Of a stretch of 64,000 nt of DNA, positions 53,409 through 61,813 are shown one piece after another. The DNA comes from Ectothiorhodospiraceae bacterium. Its GTDB lineage: Bacteria > Pseudomonadota > Gammaproteobacteria > Nitrococcales > Aquisalimonadaceae. Where the stretch lies: assembly GCA_020831845.1 (NCBI GenBank), contig JAFIFV010000117.1, positions 62,001 to 126,000 on the forward strand, written 5' to 3'. The notes under the pieces are model-generated. The model made no database searches, was not told where the DNA came from, and worked only from the letters and a program-made list of their open reading frames with translations. The position numbers and the translations under genes are program-made. How positions within the stretch are numbered: the stretch's first letter is position 1; each line of letters opens with the position of its first letter.

Positions 53409-54495
53409 CTTGAACCATGCCCAGGCACCGGACTGGATTTCAGTGCCCGGGGACACGATCGCTGACCGTCTTGACGAACTCGGGTGGACGCAGAAGGAGC
53501 TTGCCGAACGGCTCGGCTACACCACGAAACACGTCAGTCAGCTAATCACCGGCAAAGCCGCCATCACCGAGGACACGGCGCTTCGGCTGGAACACGTGCT
53601 GGGGAGCACTGCGCGCTTCTGGCTTGAGCGTGAGGCCCAATATCGGGAGGCTCTGGCCAGGCAGGAGGAACTGGAGTCACTGGCGGCAAAGAAGGCCTGG
53701 CTTAAGGAACTACCGATCCAGGACATGATCCGCTTTGGCTGGATCAAGCGTTATTACCACAAGGGGCAGCAGGTTGCCGAATGCATGAACTTCTTCGGCG
53801 TGGCATCCATCGACGCCTGGCGCGCACGCTATACGCGGGTGGGTGCCGCATTCAGGGCCTCGCCGGCATTTGACAGGAATGGAGCCGCTGTCGGGGCCTG
53901 GCTGCGTCAAGCTGAACGGCAGGCAGCCACCGTTGATTGCGCTACCTTCGATAAACGCGGCTTCACGCAGGTGCTGGAGGAAGCGCGCGCACTGACCAAT
54001 GAAACGGAGCCGGAAGCCTTCCTGCCAATACTGAGCGAGTCCTGCCGCCGCGTGGGTGTTGCGCTGGTTCTGGAACCGGCTCCCCGTGGTTGCCCTATCA
54101 GCGGCGCCGCTCAGTGGCTTGGCAAGAACAAGGCCATGATCGCGCTCAGCCTCCGGCACAAAACCAACGACCACTTGTGGTTCTCGTTCTTCCACGAGGC
54201 GGGACATATCACACTGCATGCCAAGCGATTGCAGTTCATTGACCTTGATGACGGGCTGGACGACGAACAGGAACGCGAGGCCGATGCGTTCGCACAAGAT
54301 CATCTGATACCTCCCGAAGCGCTGGTGGAGTTGCGCGGCATGCTGCCCTCCGAGGCTGCCGTGCGCGCTTTTGCCGCCCGGGTCGGCATCGCCCCGGGTA
54401 TCGTGGTCGGTCGACTGCAAAATGAGGGGCTGCTGCCTTGGTCGCATCTGAACAAGCTGAAGGTGCGCTATGTGTGGCCGCATGAGGCGCGGTGA
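53401..54495 (+). CDS. HigA-like antitoxin fused to an ImmA/IrrE metallopeptidase domain
   Basis: A 364-residue two-domain protein. The N-terminal XRE helix-turn-helix (residues 20-75, with LGWTQKELAERLGYTTKHVS) resembles HigA. The C-terminal domain has the zinc-protease motif FFHEAGHITLHA near residue 265 and EREADAFAQDHLIPPEAL downstream, the pattern of ImmA/IrrE peptidases that cleave phage or stress repressors. A protease domain on the antitoxin suggests triggered release of the toxin, which is inference. It lies between hsdS and hsdR. Confidence 0.88.
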   Translation: MTDLNHAQAPDWISVPGDTIADRLDELGWTQKELAERLGYTTKHVSQLITGKAAITEDTALRLEHVLGSTARFWLEREAQYREALARQEELESLAAKKAWLKELPIQDMIRFGWIKRYYHKGQQVAECMNFFGVASIDAWRARYTRVGAAFRASPAFDRNGAAVGAWLRQAERQAATVDCATFDKRGFTQVLEEARALTNETEPEAFLPILSESCRRVGVALVLEPAPRGCPISGAAQWLGKNKAMIALSLRHKTNDHLWFSFFHEAGHITLHAKRLQFIDLDDGLDDEQEREADAFAQDHLIPPEALVELRGMLPSEAAVRAFAARVGIAPGIVVGRLQNEGLLPWSHLNKLKVRYVWPHEAR

Positions 54496-54709
54496 TGGCC
54501 ATGGCGATCAGATAACCCATTACCACCTTTGAAGTCGCACCTTCCCTCCCATTCGTGTCATGGCTATAGTCGGACAATAACAACACGCCCCACGCCTCTC
54601 GCCGACGCGCACCTTGGGGCGTTACTTCATCCACGCTTCGCGTTTTCACCCGGCGAGGGCCGACAAGACGCGCCATGTCCTGACTAGAACTACAAGGAGC
54701 CCGGGCAAC

Positions 54710-57700
54710 ATGGCCGACAGCCGGGAAGCACAATTCCAACAAGACATCATCGACGCCCTGGTCACTGACGGCTGGCTCACCGGCACTGCAACTGGCTATG
54801 ATCGGGCCCGAGCCCTCTATCCCGAAGACCTGCTCGGCTACTTCCAGAAAGCGCATCCCGACCGCTGGGAGAAGTTCTGCAAGAACAACCCGCAGAATCC
54901 AGAGGAGACGCTGCTACGGGCCGTAACCCGCGAGCTGGAGCGCCACGGCACGCTGGACGTGCTACGCCATGGATTCAAGGTGCCGGGAGTGCAGATCGAG
55001 CTGTGCAGCTTCAAGCCCGACCACTCCATGAACCCGGAGGCACTGGCTCGCTACCGAGCCAACCGCCTGCGCGTGGTGCCGGAGGTTTCCTATTCGCCAC
55101 ACTACCGCGACGGCGACTACAACCCGCGGCTGGATCTGGTGCTGTTCGTCAACGGCATCCCCACCGCGACGCTGGAGTTGAAGAGCGAGTTCAAACAGTC
55201 CGTCGAACGGGCCAAGCGCCAGTATCAGCGTGACCGGCCGGTGAAGGATCCGGTGACGCGCAAGCCGGAGCCATTATTGACCTTCAAGGGCGGGGCGCTC
55301 GTCCATTTCGCCGTTAGCCAGCATGAGGTCGCTATGGCGACAAAGCTGGCCGGCAAGGACACGTTTTTCCTGCCCTTCAACCTGGGCACTCCCGACGGCG
55401 GCGCCGGCAATCCACCACCGCCGGACGAGAACAGCTACGCCACCGCCTATCTCTGGCAGCAGGTCTTCCAGCCAGACGCGTGGCTGAAGATCCTGGGCCG
55501 CTTCCTGCACCTGGAGAAAAAGACGGTGGAGGAGTTCAGCGGCAAGCGTCACACGAAGGAGGCCCTGATCTTCCCTCGCTATCACCAGTGGGATGTGGTC
55601 AACAAGCTGCTGGATGCCACCCGTGTGGAAGGCGCCGGTCAGCGCTACCTGATCCAGCACAGTGCCGGGTCGGGCAAGTCGAACTCCATTGCCTGGACAG
55701 CTCACCAGTTGGCTGCCCTCTACGACGATGACGGCAAGAAGCTCTTCAACTCCGTGGTGGTGGTGACCGATCGCACCGTGCTCGACAGCCAGCTTCAGGA
55801 CACCATCTACCAATTCGAGCATGCTCGCGGCGTGGTGCAGCCCATCACCCGGGATGTGGGCAACCAGAGCAAGTCTGAACAACTGGCCGAGGCCCTCTCC
55901 CGCCAGGTCCGGATCATCATCGTCACTATTCAGACGTTCCCAGCGCTGTTCGATGCGCTTGACCAGCACCCGCAGCTCGCCGGAGGGCGGTATGCAGTGA
56001 TCGCGGACGAGGCACATTCCTCACAGACCGGGTCATCGGCCAACAAGCTCCGGGCGATCCTGGGTGCGGATTTTCCCGAGGAGGGGGAGATCAGTGCCGA
56101 GGCCCTGCTGGATGCTGCAGTGAAAGCGCGCAAGCCCACGGAGCGGATCAGCTACTACGCCTTCACGGCAACGCCCAAGGGGAAGACGCTGGAGCTGTTC
56201 GGTCGCCCGCGAAATCCCGAACTGCCACGCAGCGGCGACAACAAGCCGGAACCGTTTCACGTCTACTCCATGCGCCAAGCTATCGAGGAAGGCTTCATCC
56301 TGGATGTGCTGCGCAATTACACCACCTACGCCACAGCGTGGAAGCTCGCCCACCCGGAGGCCGATACCCAGGAGGTGGAGTCGCGCAAGGCGTCGACAAA
56401 GCTGGCTCGCTGGGTGCGGCTGCATCCCTACAACATCAGCCAGCGCGTGGAGGTGGTTGTCGAGCACTTCCGCGCCAATGTGCGGCATCTGCTGAACCAA
56501 CAAGCCAAGGCCATGGTGGTCACCGGCAGTCGACAGGAAGCGGTGCGCTACGCCCTGGCCATGCGCGCCTATGTCAGGGAGAAGGGCTACACGGATGTGC
56601 ATCCGCTGGTCGCCTTCTCCGGCAGCGTGCCCCCGGACGACATGATCCCCGAAGAGGTCACGGAGACCAGCGCCCTACTGAACCCGGGCCTCAAGGGGCG
56701 CGATCTGGCGGACGCCTTCGACACCGATGACTTCAACGTGATGATCGCGGCCAACAAGTTCCAGACCGGCTTCGACCAGCCGAAGCTCTGCGCCATGTAT
56801 GTGGACAAGAAACTGCAAAGCGTGGACTGCGTGCAAACACTGTCGCGGTTGAACCGCACCTTCCCGGGGAAGGACGCCACCTTCATTCTGGACTTCGTCA
56901 ACGATCCCCAGGACATCCTCGCCGCCTTCGCGCCCTACTATAACAAGGCCGAACTGGCCGACGTTTCCGACGCCCAGGTGGTCTACGATCTGAAAACGAC
57001 GCTGGACGCCGCCGGCATCTACCACTGGGACGAGGTGGAAGCCTTTGCGCTGGCCTTCTTCGACCCGAAGGCACCGGCCAGCAAACTGAGCTACTACTGC
57101 CTGCCCGCCAGGGAGCGCTTCCACAAACGCTACCAGGCGGCTCTGGAGCAGATGCAGGTCTGGAGAGAGGCCCGCGATCAGGCCGAGCGCGACGGCGACA
57201 AGGCCGGCCTCTCCCGCGCCGTGCAGGAACTGAAGGACGCCGGCATCACCCGCGACGAACTTGACCTTTTCCGCAAGAATCTGCAGAGCCTCGTGCGCAG
57301 CTACGAGTTCCTCTCGCAGATCGTTGACTTCGACGACCTGGAGTTGGAACAGCTCTGCGTGTTCGCCAAGCACTTGCACCCTCTCCTGCGCATCGACCGG
57401 CTGGACGCGGACGACATCGACGTTTCCGACCTCGCACTTACCCACTACCGACTGACCAAACGCGCGGAGCATCGCCTGCGCATTGAAGACGAGGACGGGG
57501 ACTACGGCTTGAAGCCGATCAGTGAGGTGGGCTCCGGTAAGCCGCATGACCCGGAGAAACAACGCCTCTCCGAGATCATCGAACGGTTAAACGACCTCTT
57601 CGGGGCCGAGGTGACCGACGACGACAAGCTCCACTTCGCCAATGGAGTTGCCGACCGAATCGAGCGTGACGAGGCGGTAATGGCCCAACTGCGTAACCAC

Positions 57701-57895
57701 AGCCCCGAGCAGGTGATGCACGGGCTGTTCCCGAAGCGCGTTGTAGACACCGTGCTGGACGCGATGAGCGACCATGAAAAACTGTCGATGCAGGTGCTCG
57801 AAGATGAGGGCAAGCAACGGCAGTTCGCTTTGCTGATTCTTCAGTTGCTGGCGGGGCGCACCAAGCTCTCCGAGCCTGGGACGCTCAACAGATAG
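54710..57895 (+). CDS. hsdR: Type I restriction endonuclease/translocase subunit HsdR
   Basis: Motor and nuclease subunit of 1061 residues. The N-terminal nuclease has the PD-(D/E)xK type core NPRLDLVLFVNGIPTATLEL followed by KSEF near residue 165. The SF2 motor has Walker A HSAGSGKSNSIAW near 320, DEAHSSQTG and FTATPKGKT, and a C-terminal helical assembly domain. The ATG follows AAGGAG by about 11 bases. It is separated from hsdS by the toxin-antitoxin operon and a 214-base gap, so it probably has its own promoter. Length is normal for the family. Confidence 0.95.
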   Translation: MADSREAQFQQDIIDALVTDGWLTGTATGYDRARALYPEDLLGYFQKAHPDRWEKFCKNNPQNPEETLLRAVTRELERHGTLDVLRHGFKVPGVQIELCSFKPDHSMNPEALARYRANRLRVVPEVSYSPHYRDGDYNPRLDLVLFVNGIPTATLELKSEFKQSVERAKRQYQRDRPVKDPVTRKPEPLLTFKGGALVHFAVSQHEVAMATKLAGKDTFFLPFNLGTPDGGAGNPPPPDENSYATAYLWQQVFQPDAWLKILGRFLHLEKKTVEEFSGKRHTKEALIFPRYHQWDVVNKLLDATRVEGAGQRYLIQHSAGSGKSNSIAWTAHQLAALYDDDGKKLFNSVVVVTDRTVLDSQLQDTIYQFEHARGVVQPITRDVGNQSKSEQLAEALSRQVRIIIVTIQTFPALFDALDQHPQLAGGRYAVIADEAHSSQTGSSANKLRAILGADFPEEGEISAEALLDAAVKARKPTERISYYAFTATPKGKTLELFGRPRNPELPRSGDNKPEPFHVYSMRQAIEEGFILDVLRNYTTYATAWKLAHPEADTQEVESRKASTKLARWVRLHPYNISQRVEVVVEHFRANVRHLLNQQAKAMVVTGSRQEAVRYALAMRAYVREKGYTDVHPLVAFSGSVPPDDMIPEEVTETSALLNPGLKGRDLADAFDTDDFNVMIAANKFQTGFDQPKLCAMYVDKKLQSVDCVQTLSRLNRTFPGKDATFILDFVNDPQDILAAFAPYYNKAELADVSDAQVVYDLKTTLDAAGIYHWDEVEAFALAFFDPKAPASKLSYYCLPARERFHKRYQAALEQMQVWREARDQAERDGDKAGLSRAVQELKDAGITRDELDLFRKNLQSLVRSYEFLSQIVDFDDLELEQLCVFAKHLHPLLRIDRLDADDIDVSDLALTHYRLTKRAEHRLRIEDEDGDYGLKPISEVGSGKPHDPEKQRLSEIIERLNDLFGAEVTDDDKLHFANGVADRIERDEAVMAQLRNHSPEQVMHGLFPKRVVDTVLDAMSDHEKLSMQVLEDEGKQRQFALLILQLLAGRTKLSEPGTLNR

Positions 57896-58190
57896 AGGTC
57901 ACGTTCGGCGTGAGGCGGGCCTCGCCAAAGCGTAACATTCACTTGTTCACTTCGTGTTACTACTCCGGCCAGCCATTGTCGGAATCCTGTGCCTCTCGCG
58001 GCTGAGCCCACTGGCTAAAGTTGCCATCTTCCGACCTCGGCAACGAATCAGCCGTCGGCGCGCGCAAAAGCATGGACATTTGCAGACTTCCGCCGAAAGC
58101 AATCGCGTTCTGCCGACCCAATCCCGCAATGCGTCGAACCTCCCTGCGGTCTGCCGATTGCTCGCGGGCTAAATTCTCGGCTTCGCCTGG
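57896..58190. other. Gene-free stretch after hsdR
   Basis: No credible ORF, RNA or repeat is seen here apart from a short imperfect inverted repeat around GTAACA/TGTTAC near 57,931-57,960. Codon-like periodicity is absent in the short ORFs that can be drawn. Confidence 0.4.
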
Positions 58191-58337
58191 CTACAGTTCA
58201 CCCTCGGGCGGCACAAGCTCGATCTCCGCTGCCTTCAGACCTGCCAAAGGGTCGCCGGTCTCGGGACACCAACTATTTGGCGTCTCGGCTTTCAGACCGA
58301 GTTCAATCCATGCGACGGCCTTCGTCTCTGATGACAT
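58191..58337 (-). CDS. Small hypothetical ORF
   Basis: A 48-residue ORF starting MSSETKAVAWIELGLKAET and ending PPEGEL. Its start overlaps the end of the frameshifted gene upstream by about 35 bases. The sequence is compact, acidic and protein-like. It may be a real coupled small gene or a remnant; no family is recognised. Confidence 0.35.
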   Translation of the reverse strand: MSSETKAVAWIELGLKAETPNSWCPETGDPLAGLKAAEIELVPPEGEL

Positions 58338-58624
58338 AAACCACCTTGAGCAAACGCTGCAGCATGTCGGCAACTTCCGGTTGGCTCGCCCCATCCCTAT
58401 AAATCGCGTATGCGCGATCACCGAGGTGGGCGCAAGGAACAGCGTGCTCGCAATACCCCCCCGCTGACCGACGCCCCTTCAACTATTGCAATATCGGTGA
58501 CCAATACGTCGAATATACGCGTGTGGTTCCTCCTTCCGTCCGACCACCTCCCGTGCGACACATAGGCGATCCGTTCCACATCACGCCGATGCAATTCTTC
58601 TGTAGTATATGTCGGCAGCTTCAC
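58303..58624 (-). pseudogene. Frameshifted small gene with a G7 run
   Basis: The frame from 58624 (MKLPTYTTEELHRRDVERIA) reads protein-like to VEGASVSGG at the homopolymer 58456-58462, seven G on the coding strand. In that frame it then runs into GVLRARCSLRPPR and stops. Reading six G instead gives VSGGYCEHAVPCAHLGDRAY and continues to a stop at 58303, a product of about 106 residues. One extra G therefore breaks the gene. This could be decay, phase variation or a homopolymer sequencing error. The function is unknown. Confidence 0.65.
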
Positions 58625-58892
58625 GTGAAGGCGTCATCATGGGGCCGTGCTGCCCATGGAGGAATCCCGCATCATATCGGTGCATGACGCGAAATCATTG
58701 GCTACTCTCGAAACAGGTGATCACCGACTGCTCATGAAAAATTATTGCTGGGACCGCTTGAGCATGTGAAAGAACATTTTGCGCTGACCGGTGTTACGCC
58801 AATTTCACGAAAAACAGGCGTTAAACGCGCAGCATGGCTAAACTGCATCCTCCAAGAAAATACAGCCGCAGACACAAAAACTGGAGCAACAG

Positions 58893-59036
58893 ATGACAAC
58901 CAACCGACTTTCCCCGGCGCGTCAACGAGCAGAGGATCTACTGGAGAGTTGGAAAGCTCTCGCGACAGCGTTTGAATCTTCCGAGACGCCCGATGGAAAT
59001 TCTTTCAATACTGCCCACCCGATTCCTGACCTTTGA
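58893..59036 (+). CDS. Small ORF upstream of the coiled-coil membrane gene
   Basis: A 47-residue ORF starting MTTNRLSPARQRAEDLLESW after a GGAG site about seven bases upstream. It ends 27 bases before the GTG of the coiled-coil gene. It would form a short amphipathic helix followed by an acidic tail. The pair may be one transcription unit. The region from 58,625 to 58,892 shows no other gene. Confidence 0.45.
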   Translation: MTTNRLSPARQRAEDLLESWKALATAFESSETPDGNSFNTAHPIPDL

Positions 59037-59063
59037 ATATCCATCGATGATTTATCGATCCAA

Positions 59064-60368
59064 GTGAATATACTCTGCGGTGAAATATCACGTCTTACAT
59101 CAACGAGCGAACAGAGTCTTTCTTCAACCCCCCCACTAGCGGTAACTAGACTCGAACAACACCTTCAAAAATCCATCGACCTCCTCAATGAGCTATACAG
59201 ATCTCTGAAGAAGGGACTAAAAAGCCTTGACCCTGAGACATTCCAGGGCTCCACATCAGGTGGCCAAGCTTCTGCAAGAACAATTTCAATAAATTTCTCT
59301 GAAAGTCTTATTGCGATAGCACGCACACTGGATGAAGCATATTCAAGATTTATTCAGATTCGCATGACACTGCCAGAGCCTGAAGGAAAGCCCTTATTCC
59401 CCGGGTTAGTTGATAGTTTTAGGGACTTGGTCGAAGACTCTAAGGCTGCGCAAAAAAGCATAATCTCCATAAAAGAATTAGCACAGGAAGCCGAGAAAAC
59501 TGCGAGAGAATACGCTGATTCTGCAAAAGGCCATGCCGGTTTATCGGAATCATATACAGAAGAATCCGAAAAATCAAGAGTCACTATTAAAGAACTTCTC
59601 CAAAAATCCGGTGATAATTTCAAAGAAATAGAGAAGATTGTCACGCTTTCAAACAGCCTCAAAGAGCACATAACAAAACACCAATCTGACTTCGATATTC
59701 TAAAAAAAGATTTAGCTGAACAAAAGAGTGAAATACACTCTGGAAAAGAAGAAAGAGATCGACTTATCTCAGAACTTAAGAATATAGAAGAAGAAATAAA
59801 GGAAAAGAACTCACGATCAGATGAAATGCTTTCTGGGGCTACCATTGCCGGTCTGGCCTCATCGTTCGGTGCTGCAAGAGACACTCTTGGAACGGAGATG
59901 TCGCGCTCAGTCTGGGCATTTTACGGGAGCATTTTTATCCTCGCCGTCACGGCAATCCCTATGATCCTCTACGTGTTACCGGACTTTGGACTCTTCTCAC
60001 GCGCTCAGACACCAGCAAGTCAAGACCCGTGGTCTCAAATCGCTGACATTGCCGCCAGGCTTGCAATCTTGTTACCCGGAATTTGGCTTAGCACCTTTAC
60101 AGCCAGACGTTACGCATCGCTATTTCGTCTACGCGAGCATTACAACTACAAATACAACATGGCTTATTCAGTGGAGGGCTTCAAAAAGCAAGCTGATCCA
60201 AGCGTCGCACCAGCGATAGCTGCAACCGCATTTTATGAATTACTGACTCGAAATCCTGCGGACGCAATGGACGGCGGAAAAATGAGCGATGACGAAAATA
60301 TACCCAACCCCTTAATAAACGCCATTCTAAAGAAGCTAGGCATAGGCAGGGGAAAGGATAGCGCTTGA
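59064..60368 (+). CDS. AT-rich coiled-coil protein with two membrane segments
   Basis: A 434-residue protein not assigned to a named family. Residues 25-130 are helical. A long coiled coil runs to about 255, rich in Lys, Glu and Ser (KDLAEQKSEIHSGKEERD). Two hydrophobic segments lie near 272-292 and 325-345. A conserved-looking cytoplasmic block FTARRYASLFRLREHYNYKY follows, then AYSVEGFKKQADP and a short tail. The start is a GTG at 59064 without a clear ribosome site. AT content and codon use (AAA, ATA, TCA rich) differ sharply from all neighbours, a sign of transfer. The position after a restriction locus suggests defence, by inference. Confidence 0.8.
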   Translation: MNILCGEISRLTSTSEQSLSSTPPLAVTRLEQHLQKSIDLLNELYRSLKKGLKSLDPETFQGSTSGGQASARTISINFSESLIAIARTLDEAYSRFIQIRMTLPEPEGKPLFPGLVDSFRDLVEDSKAAQKSIISIKELAQEAEKTAREYADSAKGHAGLSESYTEESEKSRVTIKELLQKSGDNFKEIEKIVTLSNSLKEHITKHQSDFDILKKDLAEQKSEIHSGKEERDRLISELKNIEEEIKEKNSRSDEMLSGATIAGLASSFGAARDTLGTEMSRSVWAFYGSIFILAVTAIPMILYVLPDFGLFSRAQTPASQDPWSQIADIAARLAILLPGIWLSTFTARRYASLFRLREHYNYKYNMAYSVEGFKKQADPSVAPAIAATAFYELLTRNPADAMDGGKMSDDENIPNPLINAILKKLGIGRGKDSA

Positions 60369-60371
60369 AAT

Positions 60372-60403
60372 CTAAAAAACCAATAAAAACACCGGTTTTT
60401 TAG
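60372..60403 (+). terminator. Possible terminator after the coiled-coil gene
   Basis: A perfect ten-base inverted repeat CTAAAAAACC/GGTTTTTTAG with a 12-base spacer, starting three bases after the stop. The T-rich right arm can serve as the release tract. From 60,404 to 60,643 nothing further is seen. Confidence 0.65.
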
Positions 60404-60643
60404 TCAATTTTTCAAGCAAAGCAACTATTCTATTACCTTTTCGATCCACAGCGGACCGAGCGGTTACTTGTCTCGCAGAGGCATTAGAAAAGTCATTCTT
60501 CTTTGGTGCAGCCTGTCGCCACCAGCAACAATCGCTTTGAAAAGAAAAGATGATTAAACCGATAATGAAGCGTTAACCGTTTCGGGAGGGTCGGGAGCGT
60601 GCCTACTCACGTCAACCGCACTCTCGGGAGGCTCGTGGCGCAG

Positions 60644-60927
60644 CTATGAACCACCGGCATTATCATCGTCATCCTCTAGTGGGCAGCCCTGCAAATCCAC
60701 CACATCAATGTCCTCACCGCCATCCGCAAGGTAGCGTTGGTAGCGGTGCCACAGCCCGGATGGTTCTCACGGAAAATGAAGGTCATCGGCAACTCGGGCC
60801 GCTCTGCGACGCTGCTTTCGGCCCAACTCCCTATGCGCTCTGCGTCTCTCACCGGGAAGCCCGCTAGGAGCAGCGGCCTGGAACGAGGGTTGGCCATTTC
60901 GCATGTCCAGTCCTCGACCTCTTCCAT
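60644..60927 (-). pseudogene. Frameshifted small gene
   Basis: From the ATG at 60927 the frame reads MEEVEDWTCEMANPRSRPLL on to MTFIFRENHPG. It then falls into unlikely sequence. The alternative frame, starting within CCGGG near 60,757, reads LWHRYQRYLADGGEDIDVVD and ends with an acidic tail at 60644. Restoring one G joins the two parts into about 94 residues. The tail composition argues that the joined version was the real protein. It follows the small membrane ORF on the same strand. The function is unknown. Confidence 0.5.
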
Positions 60928-60945
60928 CCTCTGCAAGGGCTCGTG

Positions 60946-61122
60946 CTAGAGGGCTTGGCTTTCCTGAGGGGTGAACTCCAACCATTCGACCTTGCGCCGC
61001 GTTTCGACAATCTCGTGTTCCATCGCGTTGACGGCTCGGACCATGCCGAACAAATACAAGACCAATGCGCCACCGAGAATCACTAGCGCGATCTGAAATA
61101 AGGTCACGGTGCCAAACTCCAT
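60946..61122 (-). CDS. Small single-pass membrane protein
   Basis: A 58-residue ORF starting MEFGTVTLFQIALVILGGAL with one strong hydrophobic segment. A charged amphipathic helix follows, from AMEHEIVETRRKVEWLEF to the end. An ATG at 61263 would add 47 unconvincing residues. It lies 18 bases upstream of the frameshifted gene on the same strand, so the two may have formed an operon. Its size and layout resemble phage-like or toxin-like small membrane proteins, but nothing specific can be said. Confidence 0.5.
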   Translation of the reverse strand: MEFGTVTLFQIALVILGGALVLYLFGMVRAVNAMEHEIVETRRKVEWLEFTPQESQAL

Positions 61123-61211
61123 CCAACAGCCACTCTTGATGCCTCTCTCCCGACCGAACCCTTTGGGCAAACCGGCAGACGTCGTTTCACCGTATAGTGA
61201 TCGAGAACACA

Positions 61212-61337
61212 GTGGAAACAGCAACTGCCAGTCGGCACCGTCACAGGGAGCAGCAACAGCCACGTCGAGGCCTCAAATCGGACCGTGGCGCGACGATCAG
61301 ATTGGATCCCGCCGGTAGTGAGGAGGCTGACGTTTGA
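61212..61337 (+). CDS. Short ORF carrying duplicated peptide, copy A
   Basis: A 41-residue ORF from a GTG, ending RRGLKSDRGATIRLDPAGSE and EADV. The DNA from 61268 to 61350 is a diverged copy of 61705-61783. Differences between the copies include synonymous changes in this reading frame (AGA/AGG, TTG/CTC), which hints that the peptide itself has been kept. No ribosome site is clear. Confidence 0.35.
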   Translation: METATASRHRHREQQQPRRGLKSDRGATIRLDPAGSEEADV

Positions 61338-61783
61338 CGCCGCACAGACAAGTCAAAGGTAAGCATTCCAGCATCCTTCCCTGGCCCGGCATTCGCCACC
61401 GACCGAGACGACCGTGCGCGGGCCCGAGAAAGCCGGAGCACCAGACATTGCGCAGCGATCAATGGCGCAAAAAGGCCGGGGCTTCCCGTCACATAGCGCC
61501 AAACGTATTGACGATACGTTGATCTTTTCGTGATCGTTGCGTGACCTTTCCCTTCGTGAAATCCGCCGCCCGCCGCGCGCATCCTTTATCCCGATCAGCC
61601 ACCGCCTTCCTCAGCGTCGACTCCGCTATTCGGATCTCGCTCATGGTGAAACCTTTAGTGCCCCCCAACGGGCCGCGGCGCAACGGCCGCTGGCGCATCT
61701 TCAAAGGCCCCAAATCGGCCCGTGGCGGCACGATCAGGCTCAATGGCAGGGATTGCGAGGGGGCTGACTTTGGACGCCGCAGA
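61268..61783 (+). repeat. Diverged direct repeat, about 80 bp, copies about 440 bp apart
   Basis: Copy A (61268-61350) and copy B (61705-61783) share AGGCC-CAAATCGG, CCGTGGC, ACGATCAG, GAGG-GGCTGAC and TTGACGCCGCA or TGGACGCCGCA blocks in the same order. They are clearly homologous but diverged. The DNA between them shows no convincing gene on either strand. Confidence 0.6.
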
Positions 61784-61813
61784 GGCGATTTAATGTATAA
61801 GGCTCAAGTGTAA
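61643..61813 (+). CDS. Short ORF carrying duplicated peptide, copy B
   Basis: A 56-residue ORF starting MVKPLVPPNGPRRNGRWRIF and containing GPKSARGGTIRLNGRDCEG, the counterpart of the peptide at 61212-61337. It is basic, Arg-rich and could bind nucleic acid. The frame stays open upstream to 61541. No family is recognised and the ribosome site is weak. Confidence 0.4.
   Translation: MVKPLVPPNGPRRNGRWRIFKGPKSARGGTIRLNGRDCEGADFGRRRGDLMYKAQV

Noticed and set aside
58745-58975. A 76-codon plus-strand frame before the coiled-coil gene
   Set aside because: No ribosome site and it overlaps, in another frame, the better-supported small ORF at 58893-59036.
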